Below the pieces are notes generated by a model. The model was not told where the DNA came from, did not search any database, and worked only from the letters and a program-made list of their open reading frames with translations. Of a stretch of 13,828 bases of DNA, positions 1 through 6,984 are shown piece after piece. This DNA is from UBA6624 sp964343345 [NCBI: uncultured bacterium] (lineage in GTDB: Bacteria; UBP7; UBA6624). Both the position numbers and the translations under genes were made by a program. Position 1 is the first letter of the stretch. Every line of letters starts with the position of its first letter. The stretch is from the NCBI GenBank assembly GCA_964343345.1, contig CAYFJE010000021.1:1-13828 (forward strand). Direction: 5' to 3'.

Positions 1-192
1 AAAAGAGAGTGGAGGATTCCCGAAGAGGGAGAAAAAGATTCAGGTTGGTTTGTTCTTGGAGACAATCGAGAAAACTCTTTTGATTCAAGATCATTTGGCT
101 TGGTCCCAAATGCAAACATAAGAGGGAAACCTTGGTTGATTTGGGCACCATCGAAAAGAAGAGGGGTTGTTCCTAACTTACAAAATGATTAA
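1..192 (+). CDS. lepB: Signal peptidase I, C-terminal part (5' end outside window)
   Basis: This is the last 63 codons of a type I (leader) signal peptidase, the membrane-bound Ser/Lys protease that removes signal peptides from exported proteins. Frame 1 is open from the first base to the TAA at 190-192. The visible part contains the family's last conserved box: GDNRENSFDSRSFG followed by LVP, then a GKPWLIW strand. The catalytic Ser and Lys lie upstream, outside the window. The gene overlaps the next one by 8 bp, so it is the first visible member of a tightly packed + strand cluster. A second signal peptidase gene follows two genes later. The identification is firm from the box; whether the full enzyme is intact cannot be seen. 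Confidence 0.93.
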   Translation, partial: KREWRIPEEGEKDSGWFVLGDNRENSFDSRSFGLVPNANIRGKPWLIWAPSKRRGVVPNLQND

Positions 193-964
193 CCCTTGGA
201 AAAAATTAAAAAAAGCCAGTTTGTTTTTAGAAGTGCTTGACTCAAGAGCTCCAGAGTCAACAACATCCCTTACTTTTAGAAAAGAGTTTAAAGGAAGGTC
301 AAAGATAATATTCTTGATGAAAAAATCTTTATCTGATGACAGGACAACAAGAGAATGGATAAGGCATTACCAAAGTTCAGGTTCAATGGTTCTTGCTATA
401 GATAAAAACAATCATCGTTCAATCTTGGAAGCTCGTGCTGCACTTAAGGATTGGGCTAAACATAGGAGCAGAACTCGTCAAATTCGAGCTAGTGTTGTTG
501 GTATTCCAAATACCGGAAAATCAACTTTGATAAATGCTCTTGTTGGAAGAAAAAAACAAACAACAGGAGACAAAGCTGGAATCACAAGAGGAGAAGAATG
601 GATTAGGTTGGTTGATGGAATTATGCTTCTTGATCAACCAGGGGTAATTGGAGACGATGATGTTGACATAGATTCATATTGGAAAAGAGTTTGTTGCGGG
701 GCTATTCCAGAAGGGGATTATGATTCGGAATTTATCGCAATGCAACTTATAGCCAACTTAAACAAATCTATTCCTGGTTGGGAAGAGAATTTAAATTTAG
801 ATGGCGATGATGAAACTGACGATGACCTTTTATCAAGGCTTGCTGTCAGGCAGGGATTTGTTCTTCCTGGCGGAAGGCTGGATAAAAATGCTGCTGCTTT
901 AAGGCTTATTAAAATTTACAGAAAAGGAAAATTTGGAAAAATATCACTAGAGTCCCCAAAATAA
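185..964 (+). CDS. rbgA: RbgA/YlqF-type circularly permuted ribosome-assembly GTPase, atypical
   Basis: RbgA proteins bind the maturing 50S ribosomal subunit and use GTP hydrolysis to promote its late assembly. In this 259-residue protein the motifs run in permuted order: a DxR motif (LDSRAP, 18-23), the G4 position (about 45-48), the P-loop GIPNTGKST (106-114), a G2 threonine near TTGDKAGITR, and G3 as DQPG (150-153). The family C-terminal domain follows, with LPGGRLDKNAAALRLI and GKFGKISLE. The ATG at 185 is chosen because it best fits the family alignment; a TTG at 167 would add six residues. Oddities: G4 reads MKKS instead of NKxD, G3 has Gln for the usual Thr, and the family's N-terminal FPGHMAKA stretch is absent. 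It overlaps lepB by 8 bp and touches rnhB. The family is clear; normal guanine-nucleotide specificity is uncertain. Confidence 0.88.
   Translation: MINPWKKLKKASLFLEVLDSRAPESTTSLTFRKEFKGRSKIIFLMKKSLSDDRTTREWIRHYQSSGSMVLAIDKNNHRSILEARAALKDWAKHRSRTRQIRASVVGIPNTGKSTLINALVGRKKQTTGDKAGITRGEEWIRLVDGIMLLDQPGVIGDDDVDIDSYWKRVCCGAIPEGDYDSEFIAMQLIANLNKSIPGWEENLNLDGDDETDDDLLSRLAVRQGFVLPGGRLDKNAAALRLIKIYRKGKFGKISLESPK
955..961 (+). other. Candidate -1 frameshift heptamer at the rbgA stop codon
   Basis: The bases C CCA AAA, in the rbgA reading frame, fit the X XXY YYZ pattern of tandem-slippage -1 frameshift sites and lie directly before the TAA at 962-964. A -1 slip here would continue ...SPK-IIGIDEAGRG, exactly into the RNase HII frame. 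No strong Shine-Dalgarno-like stimulator is seen at the usual distance upstream. Downstream there is only a weak hairpin, AAGAG-GAG-CTCTT. Function is inferred from the motif and its position. Confidence 0.35.
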
Positions 965-1518
965 TTGGAATAGATGAAGCTGGAAGAGGAGCTCTTGCGG
1001 GGCCTGTCGTTGCTGCATCGGTTTTACTTACACAAAAAATAGAAGGGCTTCAAGATAGCAAGAAGCTAAGCGAGGTTAAACGAAGTTTACTATTCAAGGA
1101 AATAAATCAAAAATCATCATTTATAGGGATCGGTATTGTTGGCCCACAATTGATAGATGAAAGTAACATCCTGTCAGCAACATTGAAAGCGATGGAACTG
1201 TCATGCGATGGTGTCGATGGATTTCTAGATACGGTCATTATCGTTGATGGCAATGTATTGCCTCAGATTAAAAATGCTACATGTATGGTGAAGGCCGATG
1301 AAAAAATTCCAGCAGTCATGGCTGCAAGTATTGTTGCAAAAGTTTACCGAGATTCAATTATGAAAAGCCTTTCTTTTATTTGCAAAGGTTTTGATTTTGA
1401 TAAAAATATGGGTTACGGCACAAGTTCGCACTTGGAAAATATATCAAATTTTAATATTTCGGATTATCATCGAACTAGCTTTAAACCGATCGCAATACAA
1501 AATTTATTAAATGAATAA
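961..1518 (+). CDS. rnhB: Ribonuclease HII, no canonical start codon
   Basis: RNase HII cuts RNA in RNA/DNA hybrids and starts removal of single ribonucleotides from DNA. All family motifs are present in order: GIDEAGRGALAGPVV with the first catalytic Asp and Glu, DSKKLS, the third acidic residue in VDGN, AASIVAKVYRD with the fourth, and GYGTSSH. Counted from position 961 the product is about 185 residues, close to the family's usual size. The frame is open back to 913, but no ATG, GTG or TTG occurs before 1150, which lies well after the catalytic Asp/Glu. Possible starts are ATA at 961, which overlaps the rbgA stop as ATAA, or ATC at 943; otherwise it is made as a frameshift fusion with RbgA. 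I give 961 as the most natural boundary. It overlaps the next gene by 8 bp. Function is firm; the start is not. Confidence 0.87.
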   Translation: MIGIDEAGRGALAGPVVAASVLLTQKIEGLQDSKKLSEVKRSLLFKEINQKSSFIGIGIVGPQLIDESNILSATLKAMELSCDGVDGFLDTVIIVDGNVLPQIKNATCMVKADEKIPAVMAASIVAKVYRDSIMKSLSFICKGFDFDKNMGYGTSSHLENISNFNISDYHRTSFKPIAIQNLLNE

Positions 1519-2461
1519 ACCTGTAGACAGATATGAACTTTTTAATGGAGCAGAATGGGTCCGTTATGCAGATGGGAAACCAGTTAAAGTTCATTTTCCA
1601 AACCCGTCTCCACAATCTGACCAGGTCCTGGTAACAATTAGAACAGGGCTTGGGGTTTTAACTACAGAAGGACAGCAGGGAAAAGAGTTGAAAATGCCGC
1701 TACCTTACAACGGTATTGATTTTGAATTAGCGTCTTTGCAAACAGGGAAATCTACAATTGTTATCTCCGCTGGGGACAATGTCTTAGTTTCAGCAACCAT
1801 TCATTTCAAAGCCACAGAAATAACAGACATGAAATCAGGGTTATTACGAATCCTCAGAATCGTTTTTTTGTTATACATCGTGAAAGCTTTTTTTCTCAGT
1901 GCTGGAGCAGTTCCAATCGAACAAGAGTATTTCCAAGCATCATCAATGGCAAACACTCTCAAGCTTGGGGAAAGGTTTTTCTATTCAAAAATTTCTTTCA
2001 AAGTATCTTCTCCTAAAACAGGAGATGTTGTCGCTTTCTTGAAAAATGTAGATTATGAAAAGTTAGCGAAGATACAAGGAGCAGGGAAAGGCAAGGTTTC
2101 CAGGGTTCTTTTTGTGAAAAGGGTTGTTGCTGTTGGAGGGGATGAGGTTCAGGTTTCAGGGAATGATGTTTATCTTAATGGTCATTTATTGAAAGAGGAT
2201 TATGCAATAAAGGGAGATTCCAATATGAACATAGGCCCTTTGACGGTTCCAGAAGGACATGTTTTTGTCATGGGAGACAACAGACCTTATTCTGAAGATT
2301 CAAGACACTGGGTCTCACAATCTTCAGGAAGTTTTATATTGGAAGGTTTTGAGTCAAGTGGAGATTATTCAGAAACGGGAGGGTTTATTCCAATTGAAGA
2401 TATCGTAGGAAAACCTTTCTTTGTTTTTTGGCCATTTTCGGAATTAAGGCCAATTAAGTGA
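1511..2461 (+). CDS. lepB: Second signal peptidase I with extra N-terminal domain
   Basis: A 316-residue type I signal peptidase homologue. Residues 1 to about 108 form an N-terminal region rich in predicted beta strands that I do not recognise. One membrane segment follows (about 111-132). The catalytic Ser is S145 in QASSM, followed by NTLKLGERF; the general-base Lys is K203 in FVKRVVAVGGDEV; the last box is GDNRPYSEDSRHW (255-267). Between that box and the closing GFIPIEDIVGKPFF strand there is an insert of about 20 Ser/Gly-rich residues not seen in the lepB remnant at the left edge. With one membrane span, the N-terminal region should be cytoplasmic and the protease domain periplasmic. 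The start overlaps rnhB by 8 bp (1511-1518). Ser and Lys are both present, so it is probably active, perhaps on a special set of substrates (inference). Confidence 0.85.
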   Translation: MNKPVDRYELFNGAEWVRYADGKPVKVHFPNPSPQSDQVLVTIRTGLGVLTTEGQQGKELKMPLPYNGIDFELASLQTGKSTIVISAGDNVLVSATIHFKATEITDMKSGLLRILRIVFLLYIVKAFFLSAGAVPIEQEYFQASSMANTLKLGERFFYSKISFKVSSPKTGDVVAFLKNVDYEKLAKIQGAGKGKVSRVLFVKRVVAVGGDEVQVSGNDVYLNGHLLKEDYAIKGDSNMNIGPLTVPEGHVFVMGDNRPYSEDSRHWVSQSSGSFILEGFESSGDYSETGGFIPIEDIVGKPFFVFWPFSELRPIK

Positions 2462-2463
2462 TT

Positions 2464-3828
2464 TCAACTTGCAAGAGAACCCATGGGATCCCATGGGTTG
2501 AGTTCAATTGCTTTTTGTTTTGAAAGGGATTGAATTTCTTTTGAAACATATTTTTTATCAACTACAACCTCATAGTTAAATTCGTCAAACCATTCATCGG
2601 TCATGATGAAATAGCCTTTACTCCCGACCTTATCTCCCCAGGAGTTTTCAACTCGCCATTTTTCTATTTTTTTATTTTGTATATCTACTCCAGTGAACAC
2701 CATTGCATGAGTCATCGCACTGTCTCCATAATCCAATCTTGCACCTTTATCCAAAGTTGTATCAGTTCCTATAACTAGGTTATAGTCATATAGTTTCATA
2801 TCCATCACTCCAACATCTCTGTGAAACCTTTTTCCAACATCACAACCAAACCAAACGGCTTCACCATTCTTGATTGATTCAGAAGCGGCTTTTTTTATCA
2901 CATCAATTCCAACATTTAAATACCTTGTTGGGAAACCTTCTACAACATTCCCTAGATACTTAACGGTTAAGACACTATTCAAAGGCTTATCGTCTGTAGG
3001 TGCATTAACTAAACAAATTTTGTCATTGATGTTAAAAGGAACATGATCTTTCATGAATTTTTTTGGAGTCAAGTTTTCAAAATCAAAAAACTTTTTATTT
3101 TTGTCTCTAAATTGCCAGTCGAATTTTTTTGGAGGTTCTCCCAAGAAGATACAAAGTATCCTGTAAATCTCCTGCATTTGTTCTTCCTTAAGACTTCTTA
3201 GTTCACCAATGTCTTTTCCGCTTTGATGTAAATCTCTGATTTGCTTTGCATATTCTCTTAGTTTATGCAAGAGAACTCTGTTCATAAGCCCAGAATTGCT
3301 TGACGCATGAGACTCTGGCATTGCATCTTTAGGAACAACACCGTATTTGTTTACAAGATTAACAAACATGTCCCATTGCCCACCATCTGAAACTGCAGTT
3401 TGAAACAACCACATTACAGTTCTGTCATCAACAGGCCGTTCTTTTGTATCGATGATTGACTCAAGAAAGTAATTGGATTTTTCAAACTTGTCCCAAAAAA
3501 ACATATAACTTTGAGAAAACTCAAATTCTTCCAAGTCATTTTTTTCCATGAGCGGCAATCGCATAACATTTAATGCAGCAAAGATCCAACATCTTCCACT
3601 AGATTTTTGACTTGTTGCCTTTCCTTCTAGTGGAACAACATGGGAGAAAGTGTGTTGAGCATTGATGAATGCTTTTCTTGACATTGCTATGTCGGTGATG
3701 GAACTTCTTGTAACTGCATTCATCGCTAATAAGTTTTTTGGGTCACTAGAGAATCGAGAATTAAATATGGAACTTTTTTCTAATGGTATTCCGCCATTGT
3801 TCATTTGAGATTTATTTGAGTTATTCAT
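2464..3828 (-). CDS. pepC: C1B cysteine aminopeptidase (PepC / bleomycin hydrolase family)
   Basis: A 454-residue papain-fold peptidase of the bleomycin hydrolase/aminopeptidase C family. These are cytosolic, usually self-compartmentalised hexamers that trim peptides from the N terminus. The catalytic triad is visible: Cys80 in SSGRCWIFAALN, His374 in MTHAMVFTGV, and Asn395 in VENSWGDKVGSKGYF. The GGQWDMF stretch (149-155) is also typical. The C-terminal end NPWDPMGSLAS matches the family's tail, which in known members sits in the active-site cleft and sets exopeptidase activity. Length is normal and no signal peptide is seen. The ATG at 3828 lies 32 bp after the ABC exporter stop, so it is probably the last gene of the nudF-ABC-pepC run. 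Its stop is 2 bp from that of the convergent lepB2 gene. A weak inverted repeat (TAATA/TATTA) lies in the upstream gap. Confidence 0.92.
   Translation of the reverse strand: MNNSNKSQMNNGGIPLEKSSIFNSRFSSDPKNLLAMNAVTRSSITDIAMSRKAFINAQHTFSHVVPLEGKATSQKSSGRCWIFAALNVMRLPLMEKNDLEEFEFSQSYMFFWDKFEKSNYFLESIIDTKERPVDDRTVMWLFQTAVSDGGQWDMFVNLVNKYGVVPKDAMPESHASSNSGLMNRVLLHKLREYAKQIRDLHQSGKDIGELRSLKEEQMQEIYRILCIFLGEPPKKFDWQFRDKNKKFFDFENLTPKKFMKDHVPFNINDKICLVNAPTDDKPLNSVLTVKYLGNVVEGFPTRYLNVGIDVIKKAASESIKNGEAVWFGCDVGKRFHRDVGVMDMKLYDYNLVIGTDTTLDKGARLDYGDSAMTHAMVFTGVDIQNKKIEKWRVENSWGDKVGSKGYFIMTDEWFDEFNYEVVVDKKYVSKEIQSLSKQKAIELNPWDPMGSLAS
2478..2499. repeat. Perfect 22-bp palindrome at a convergent gene junction
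   Basis: Two copies of the self-complementary octamer CCCATGGG are separated by AT and flanked by AA and TT, giving a perfect 22-base palindrome. It lies inside the 3' end of the peptidase gene, encoding N-P-W-D-P-M-G, and 17 bp past the stop of lepB2 on the other strand. On the + strand a T-rich stretch (2512-2520) follows about 12 bases later, so a weak terminator-like hairpin for the lepB2 transcript is possible. Part of the symmetry is forced by the W-D-P-M codons, a segment conserved in this peptidase family. Confidence 0.6.
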
Positions 3829-3860
3829 AAGTTCTAATATTAACAGTATTAAACCAAAAT

Positions 3861-5630
3861 TTAATCAAAAATCCTTCCTGTTTGTATATCCCAAAGATTC
3901 TTGTAGTAAGAATTAGTTTTTATCAATCTCTCATGCTTTCCGCTCTCTACCAACTTTCCGTCTTTTAGAACGAATATGATATCTGCCTTTCTTACTGTAG
4001 ACAATCTATGAGCAATGATGATTGTTGTTTTGTTTTTAGAAACTACAGATAGGGATTTCTGTATCGCAAGCTCAGTTTCATTGTCAACAGATGAAGTAGC
4101 TTCGTCAAAAATGATTATGGGTGCCTTTTTGATTATTGCTCTTGCTATTGAAAGCCGTTGACGTTGTCCAACAGAAAGCTTCTCTCCCCCTTCTCCTACT
4201 TTTGTGTTGTATCTTTCAGGAAGAGATCCAATGAACTTTTCCGATTCCGAAATCTTTGAAGCATCATACATGTCTTCCTGACTCGCTTTTTCAGATCCGT
4301 ATTTGATATTTTCCTCAATGGATCCAGGGAACAAGATTGTTTTTTGACTCACAAGCCCAATTACATCTCGAAGACTTTTTATAGAGCAGTTTGAAATATC
4401 TTCATCATCTAAAAAAATTTTCCCTTTTGAAGGGTCGTAAAATCTTAAAAGAAGACGTATCAAGGTTGTTTTTCCAGAACCTGTAGCTCCAACTATCCCA
4501 ACAGTTGAGCCAGCATCAAAAGACAAATCAAGATTTTTGAAGAGTGGAGGACGACCTTCATAGCCAAAAGAAACATTTTTAAATTGAATTTTTCCTCGAA
4601 TGTTGTTCTTTTTAAAGGTAAGCCCGCCTTCCCTTACTTCAATTTTCGTATCCAGAAGATCTAAAACTCTTACAGTTGAAGCCATGGCTCTGTGGTAAAG
4701 GTCAAAGGTTCTGCCAAGATTTGTTAATGGCCACAAAAGTCTTTGGGTCATAAAAACCATAACACTATATGCTGCTACTTCTAACTTTCCAGTTAAGGCA
4801 AGGTTGCCTCCGTAAACTAAAGTTGCCGTAAAGCCAACAACAATAACCATTCTTATGAGAGGTGTAAATGCTGAACTTAAACTAATTGCATGTTTATTTG
4901 CTTCAACATACAGGTTTGATGATTTTTTTATCCTCTCTGTTTCGTATTTTTCTTTCGTAAAGCTTTTGATTGTAGATATTCCCATTAGATTGTTTGCCAA
5001 CAGTGCATTGAGTTCACCAACTCTTTTTCGAACCAAAGCATACCTAGGAGAGATTTTGTTTTGAAATTTAAAAGATCCAAGAATAATGAAAGGAATTGGC
5101 AACATGGCCCAAACTGCGATACTGCTTTCAATTGAGAAAAATGCTGCAGAAATAACGATAACAGTAGTTGCTACTTGCAAAAGGTCATTCGCCCCTTCAT
5201 CAAGGAATCTTTCCAGTTGATTTATGTCGTCGTTCATAACGGACATAAGGTCTCCTTGCGATTGTTCTTTAAACCAACCCATATGAAGATTTTGTACATG
5301 GGAGTAACATTCCGTCCTTAAACTGTGTTGAACTTCTTGAGCCAAGGTTCTCCAAAGACAAGCATAGCAGTATTGAAATAAAGACTCCATTGCCCAAATT
5401 ATTACTGTCAGTATTGCAAGAACTGATATTTGATCTTTTGGATCAGGATATCCATATTCAGCTAAAATCGAATCTTCTTTTCTGACAACTATATCTACAG
5501 CTGCTCCAATTAGAACAGGCGGAGCCAGGTCAAAGATTTTGTTTAAAATGGAAAAAAGACTTGCAAAAAATACTTTTTTGTTTTTTCCACGAAGGTGATT
5601 TAGCAATCTTTTTAAAGGATTTTTATTCAT
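3861..5630 (-). CDS. MsbA-like ABC exporter, fused membrane and ATPase domains
   Basis: A 589-residue half-transporter of the type IV ABC exporter group. The N-terminal half carries about six membrane segments (roughly 19-45, 68-92, 150-168, 171-187, 255-275, 283-300). The nucleotide-binding domain follows from about 345: Walker A GATGSGKTT (381-389), Q-loop LVSQK (426-430), signature LSVGQ (485-489), Walker B IIIFDEA (505-511) and the switch His541 in IIAHRLSTV. All ATPase residues are intact, so a homodimer could be active. The substrate cannot be read from sequence; lipids, peptides and drugs are all exported by this group. There is no N-terminal peptidase domain. The start overlaps the nudF stop by 8 bp, which suggests translational coupling; pepC follows 32 bp downstream. 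Confidence 0.92.
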   Translation of the reverse strand: MNKNPLKRLLNHLRGKNKKVFFASLFSILNKIFDLAPPVLIGAAVDIVVRKEDSILAEYGYPDPKDQISVLAILTVIIWAMESLFQYCYACLWRTLAQEVQHSLRTECYSHVQNLHMGWFKEQSQGDLMSVMNDDINQLERFLDEGANDLLQVATTVIVISAAFFSIESSIAVWAMLPIPFIILGSFKFQNKISPRYALVRKRVGELNALLANNLMGISTIKSFTKEKYETERIKKSSNLYVEANKHAISLSSAFTPLIRMVIVVGFTATLVYGGNLALTGKLEVAAYSVMVFMTQRLLWPLTNLGRTFDLYHRAMASTVRVLDLLDTKIEVREGGLTFKKNNIRGKIQFKNVSFGYEGRPPLFKNLDLSFDAGSTVGIVGATGSGKTTLIRLLLRFYDPSKGKIFLDDEDISNCSIKSLRDVIGLVSQKTILFPGSIEENIKYGSEKASQEDMYDASKISESEKFIGSLPERYNTKVGEGGEKLSVGQRQRLSIARAIIKKAPIIIFDEATSSVDNETELAIQKSLSVVSKNKTTIIIAHRLSTVRKADIIFVLKDGKLVESGKHERLIKTNSYYKNLWDIQTGRIFD

Positions 5631-6219
5631 TTCTCAACCTGTTTTGCAACCAGTAAAGTGAAAGGATTGCAGTTGCAACAAAAATCTCTCCAACTTCAAT
5701 CATTTTCATTGCTTCTTCTCGTTTCAGAACAACCACTTTTGTATTTTCTCCTGATTCTTCTAAACCATATATTCCCCCTATATTTTCACTATTGACTTCT
5801 GTAAAAAAAAGCCACATTCTTTCTGTACTACCACCAGGACTCACTAGATAATCGGAAATTTTTATCAAGGGGTTTTTTAGTTTAAATCCAGCCTCTTCTT
5901 CAACCTCTCTAACAACACATTCTTCAGGAGATTCATGTTTTTCAAGCGTCCCAGCAATAATCTCCAATGTCCAAGGCCCTTTTGGATGCCTCGTTGCCCC
6001 AGCTCTAAATTGCTCAACCATGACAATAGAATCTTTTTCAGGGTCGTAAAGCAAGACAGAGACAGCATCACCTCTTTCAAAGACCTCCCTCTCAATCTTT
6101 TTACTCCATTTTTTGTCGTATCTTTCGTATTTAGACGAAATTTTCAAATAATCAAAATATCCTGAGTGCAAGATTTCTTGATTTATGATTTTCCATTTTT
6201 TTTGAGAAGCGTCTTTCAT
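5623..6219 (-). CDS. nudF: ADP-ribose pyrophosphatase, Nudix family (NudF-like)
   Basis: A 198-residue Nudix hydrolase. The Nudix box is perfect (G90 to F112): G-x5-E-x7-REVEEEAGF, whose glutamates bind the catalytic metal ions. The LVSPGGSTER segment at 125-133, with a proline 16 residues after the box, is the mark of the ADP-ribose pyrophosphatase subgroup, which splits ADP-ribose and similar NDP-sugars into AMP and a sugar phosphate. I chose the ATG at 6219; an upstream TTG at 6252 would make the protein 209 residues but would overlap the divergent SURF1 gene. No Shine-Dalgarno sequence is seen before it. It is the first gene of a - strand run with the ABC exporter (8-bp overlap) and pepC. 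Confidence 0.9.
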   Translation of the reverse strand: MKDASQKKWKIINQEILHSGYFDYLKISSKYERYDKKWSKKIEREVFERGDAVSVLLYDPEKDSIVMVEQFRAGATRHPKGPWTLEIIAGTLEKHESPEECVVREVEEEAGFKLKNPLIKISDYLVSPGGSTERMWLFFTEVNSENIGGIYGLEESGENTKVVVLKREEAMKMIEVGEIFVATAILSLYWLQNRLRNE

Positions 6220-6236
6220 TAAGACAAGTCTATGAT
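6220..6236. promoter_or_regulatory. 17-bp spacer between divergent nudF and SURF1 starts
   Basis: The two start codons face away from each other with only 17 bp between them, so both promoters must lie within the opposing coding sequences or be very close to the starts. Neither start has a recognisable Shine-Dalgarno sequence. The spacer holds a small inverted repeat, AGAC-AA-GTCT (6222-6231), too short to call an operator. Confidence 0.35.
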
Positions 6237-6944
6237 ATGAGGATGAAATCAAAGCATAAAATTCTTTTTTTTTGTCTATTTGCTTCGATTGTTTTCTTGA
6301 ACCTTGGCATATGGCAAATAAATAGACACAACGAAAAACAAGAACTTACAAAATTCATTGATTCTCAAATGTCAAGCCCTCTTGTTTCTTTGAAAGAAAC
6401 AAAAGAAGATTTATCTTTCAGAAAAGCAAGTGCCAAAGGAGATTTTTTAACCTATGTTTTAATTTCAGGAAGATATTTTTACAGTGAAGAAGGATATGGC
6501 TTGATAGCTTTATTCAAGCCAAAAAATTCGGATACCCATTACATTGTGGATAGGGGCTGGATTTCAAAAAAGTCAAGTTTTCTAAATTCAATGAGCGAGA
6601 AAGGCAGTGTTGAAGGGCTAGTCGTTCCTTTCGCGCAATTCACAAAAGAAGAATCGAAACCGGTAAAAGAAGAAAAGGGGATTGCCGTTTTTTCATACAT
6701 GGACCCTTTGTCGATAAGATCACATTTCAAAGCCGAAATTCCTGATTTGGAGATTGCTGGTTTTGTTGTCTTGCATGGTTCAGAAAACAAGAAAGGAGAA
6801 CTTATCGAAAAAGCGGATGGAGAGTTGGTTTCTTGGTGGGTTTTGCCGCAGCAAAACCTTCCGCATCTTGGATATGCCATCACCTGGTTCGGACTGTTTG
6901 TCGTTTCCTGTCTTTTTGGGATTCAGATAAAAAAAAGAAACTAA
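6237..6944 (+). CDS. surf1: SURF1-family cytochrome c oxidase assembly protein
   Basis: A 235-residue inner-membrane protein of the SURF1/Shy1 family, which helps insert haem a during assembly of haem-copper oxidases. It has the family topology: an N-terminal membrane helix (about 9-27) ending in GIWQINRHNEK, a periplasmic domain with VDRGW (104-108), and a C-terminal helix beginning PHLGYAITWFG (209-219), which holds the conserved His/Tyr/Trp block. A second ATG two codons downstream (6243) is an equally possible start. It is divergent from nudF. No oxidase or haem a synthesis genes lie in the window. Its presence implies an aa3-type or related oxidase elsewhere in the genome. Confidence 0.9.
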   Translation: MRMKSKHKILFFCLFASIVFLNLGIWQINRHNEKQELTKFIDSQMSSPLVSLKETKEDLSFRKASAKGDFLTYVLISGRYFYSEEGYGLIALFKPKNSDTHYIVDRGWISKKSSFLNSMSEKGSVEGLVVPFAQFTKEESKPVKEEKGIAVFSYMDPLSIRSHFKAEIPDLEIAGFVVLHGSENKKGELIEKADGELVSWWVLPQQNLPHLGYAITWFGLFVVSCLFGIQIKKRN

Positions 6945-6950
6945 CATTAA

Positions 6951-6972
6951 ATTAAGTAGACTATAACTTAAT
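6951..6972. repeat. Inverted repeat upstream of the lipoprotein gene
   Basis: Arms ATTAAGT (6951-6957) and ACTTAAT (6966-6972) are exact reverse complements separated by 8 bases. The repeat sits in the 40-bp gap after the SURF1 stop, directly before the Shine-Dalgarno sequence of the lipoprotein gene, where it could be an operator or an RNA hairpin near the ribosome site. The spacer includes a TATAAC-like string that could serve as a -10 element, but no convincing -35 was found. Confidence 0.4.
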
Positions 6973-6977
6973 GGAGG
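6973..6977 (+). promoter_or_regulatory. Strong Shine-Dalgarno sequence
   Basis: GGAGG seven bases before the ATG at 6985. Most other starts in the window have weak or no such site, so this one fixes the start and suggests efficient translation of the lipoprotein. Confidence 0.8.
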
Positions 6978-6984
6978 TTTAGTT

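Noticed and set aside
167-184. TTG start for rbgA, adding six residues
   Set aside because: GAGGGG directly abuts the TTG with no spacing, and the six added residues do not restore the family's FPGHM segment; the ATG at 185 fits better.
1150-1518. RNase HII starting at the TTG at 1150
   Set aside because: This would drop GIDEAGRG and two catalytic residues, although the upstream frame clearly encodes them.
2500-2525. Intrinsic terminator for lepB2
   Set aside because: The T-rich stretch is about 12 bases from the palindrome and interrupted, so a standard terminator cannot be claimed.
3861-5630. Peptidase-containing bacteriocin exporter
   Set aside because: There is no N-terminal C39 domain ahead of the membrane segments; it is an ordinary MsbA-like exporter.
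6220-6252. Longer nudF from the TTG at 6252
   Set aside because: It would overlap the SURF1 start, and the added residues lack family support; the ATG at 6219 is available.
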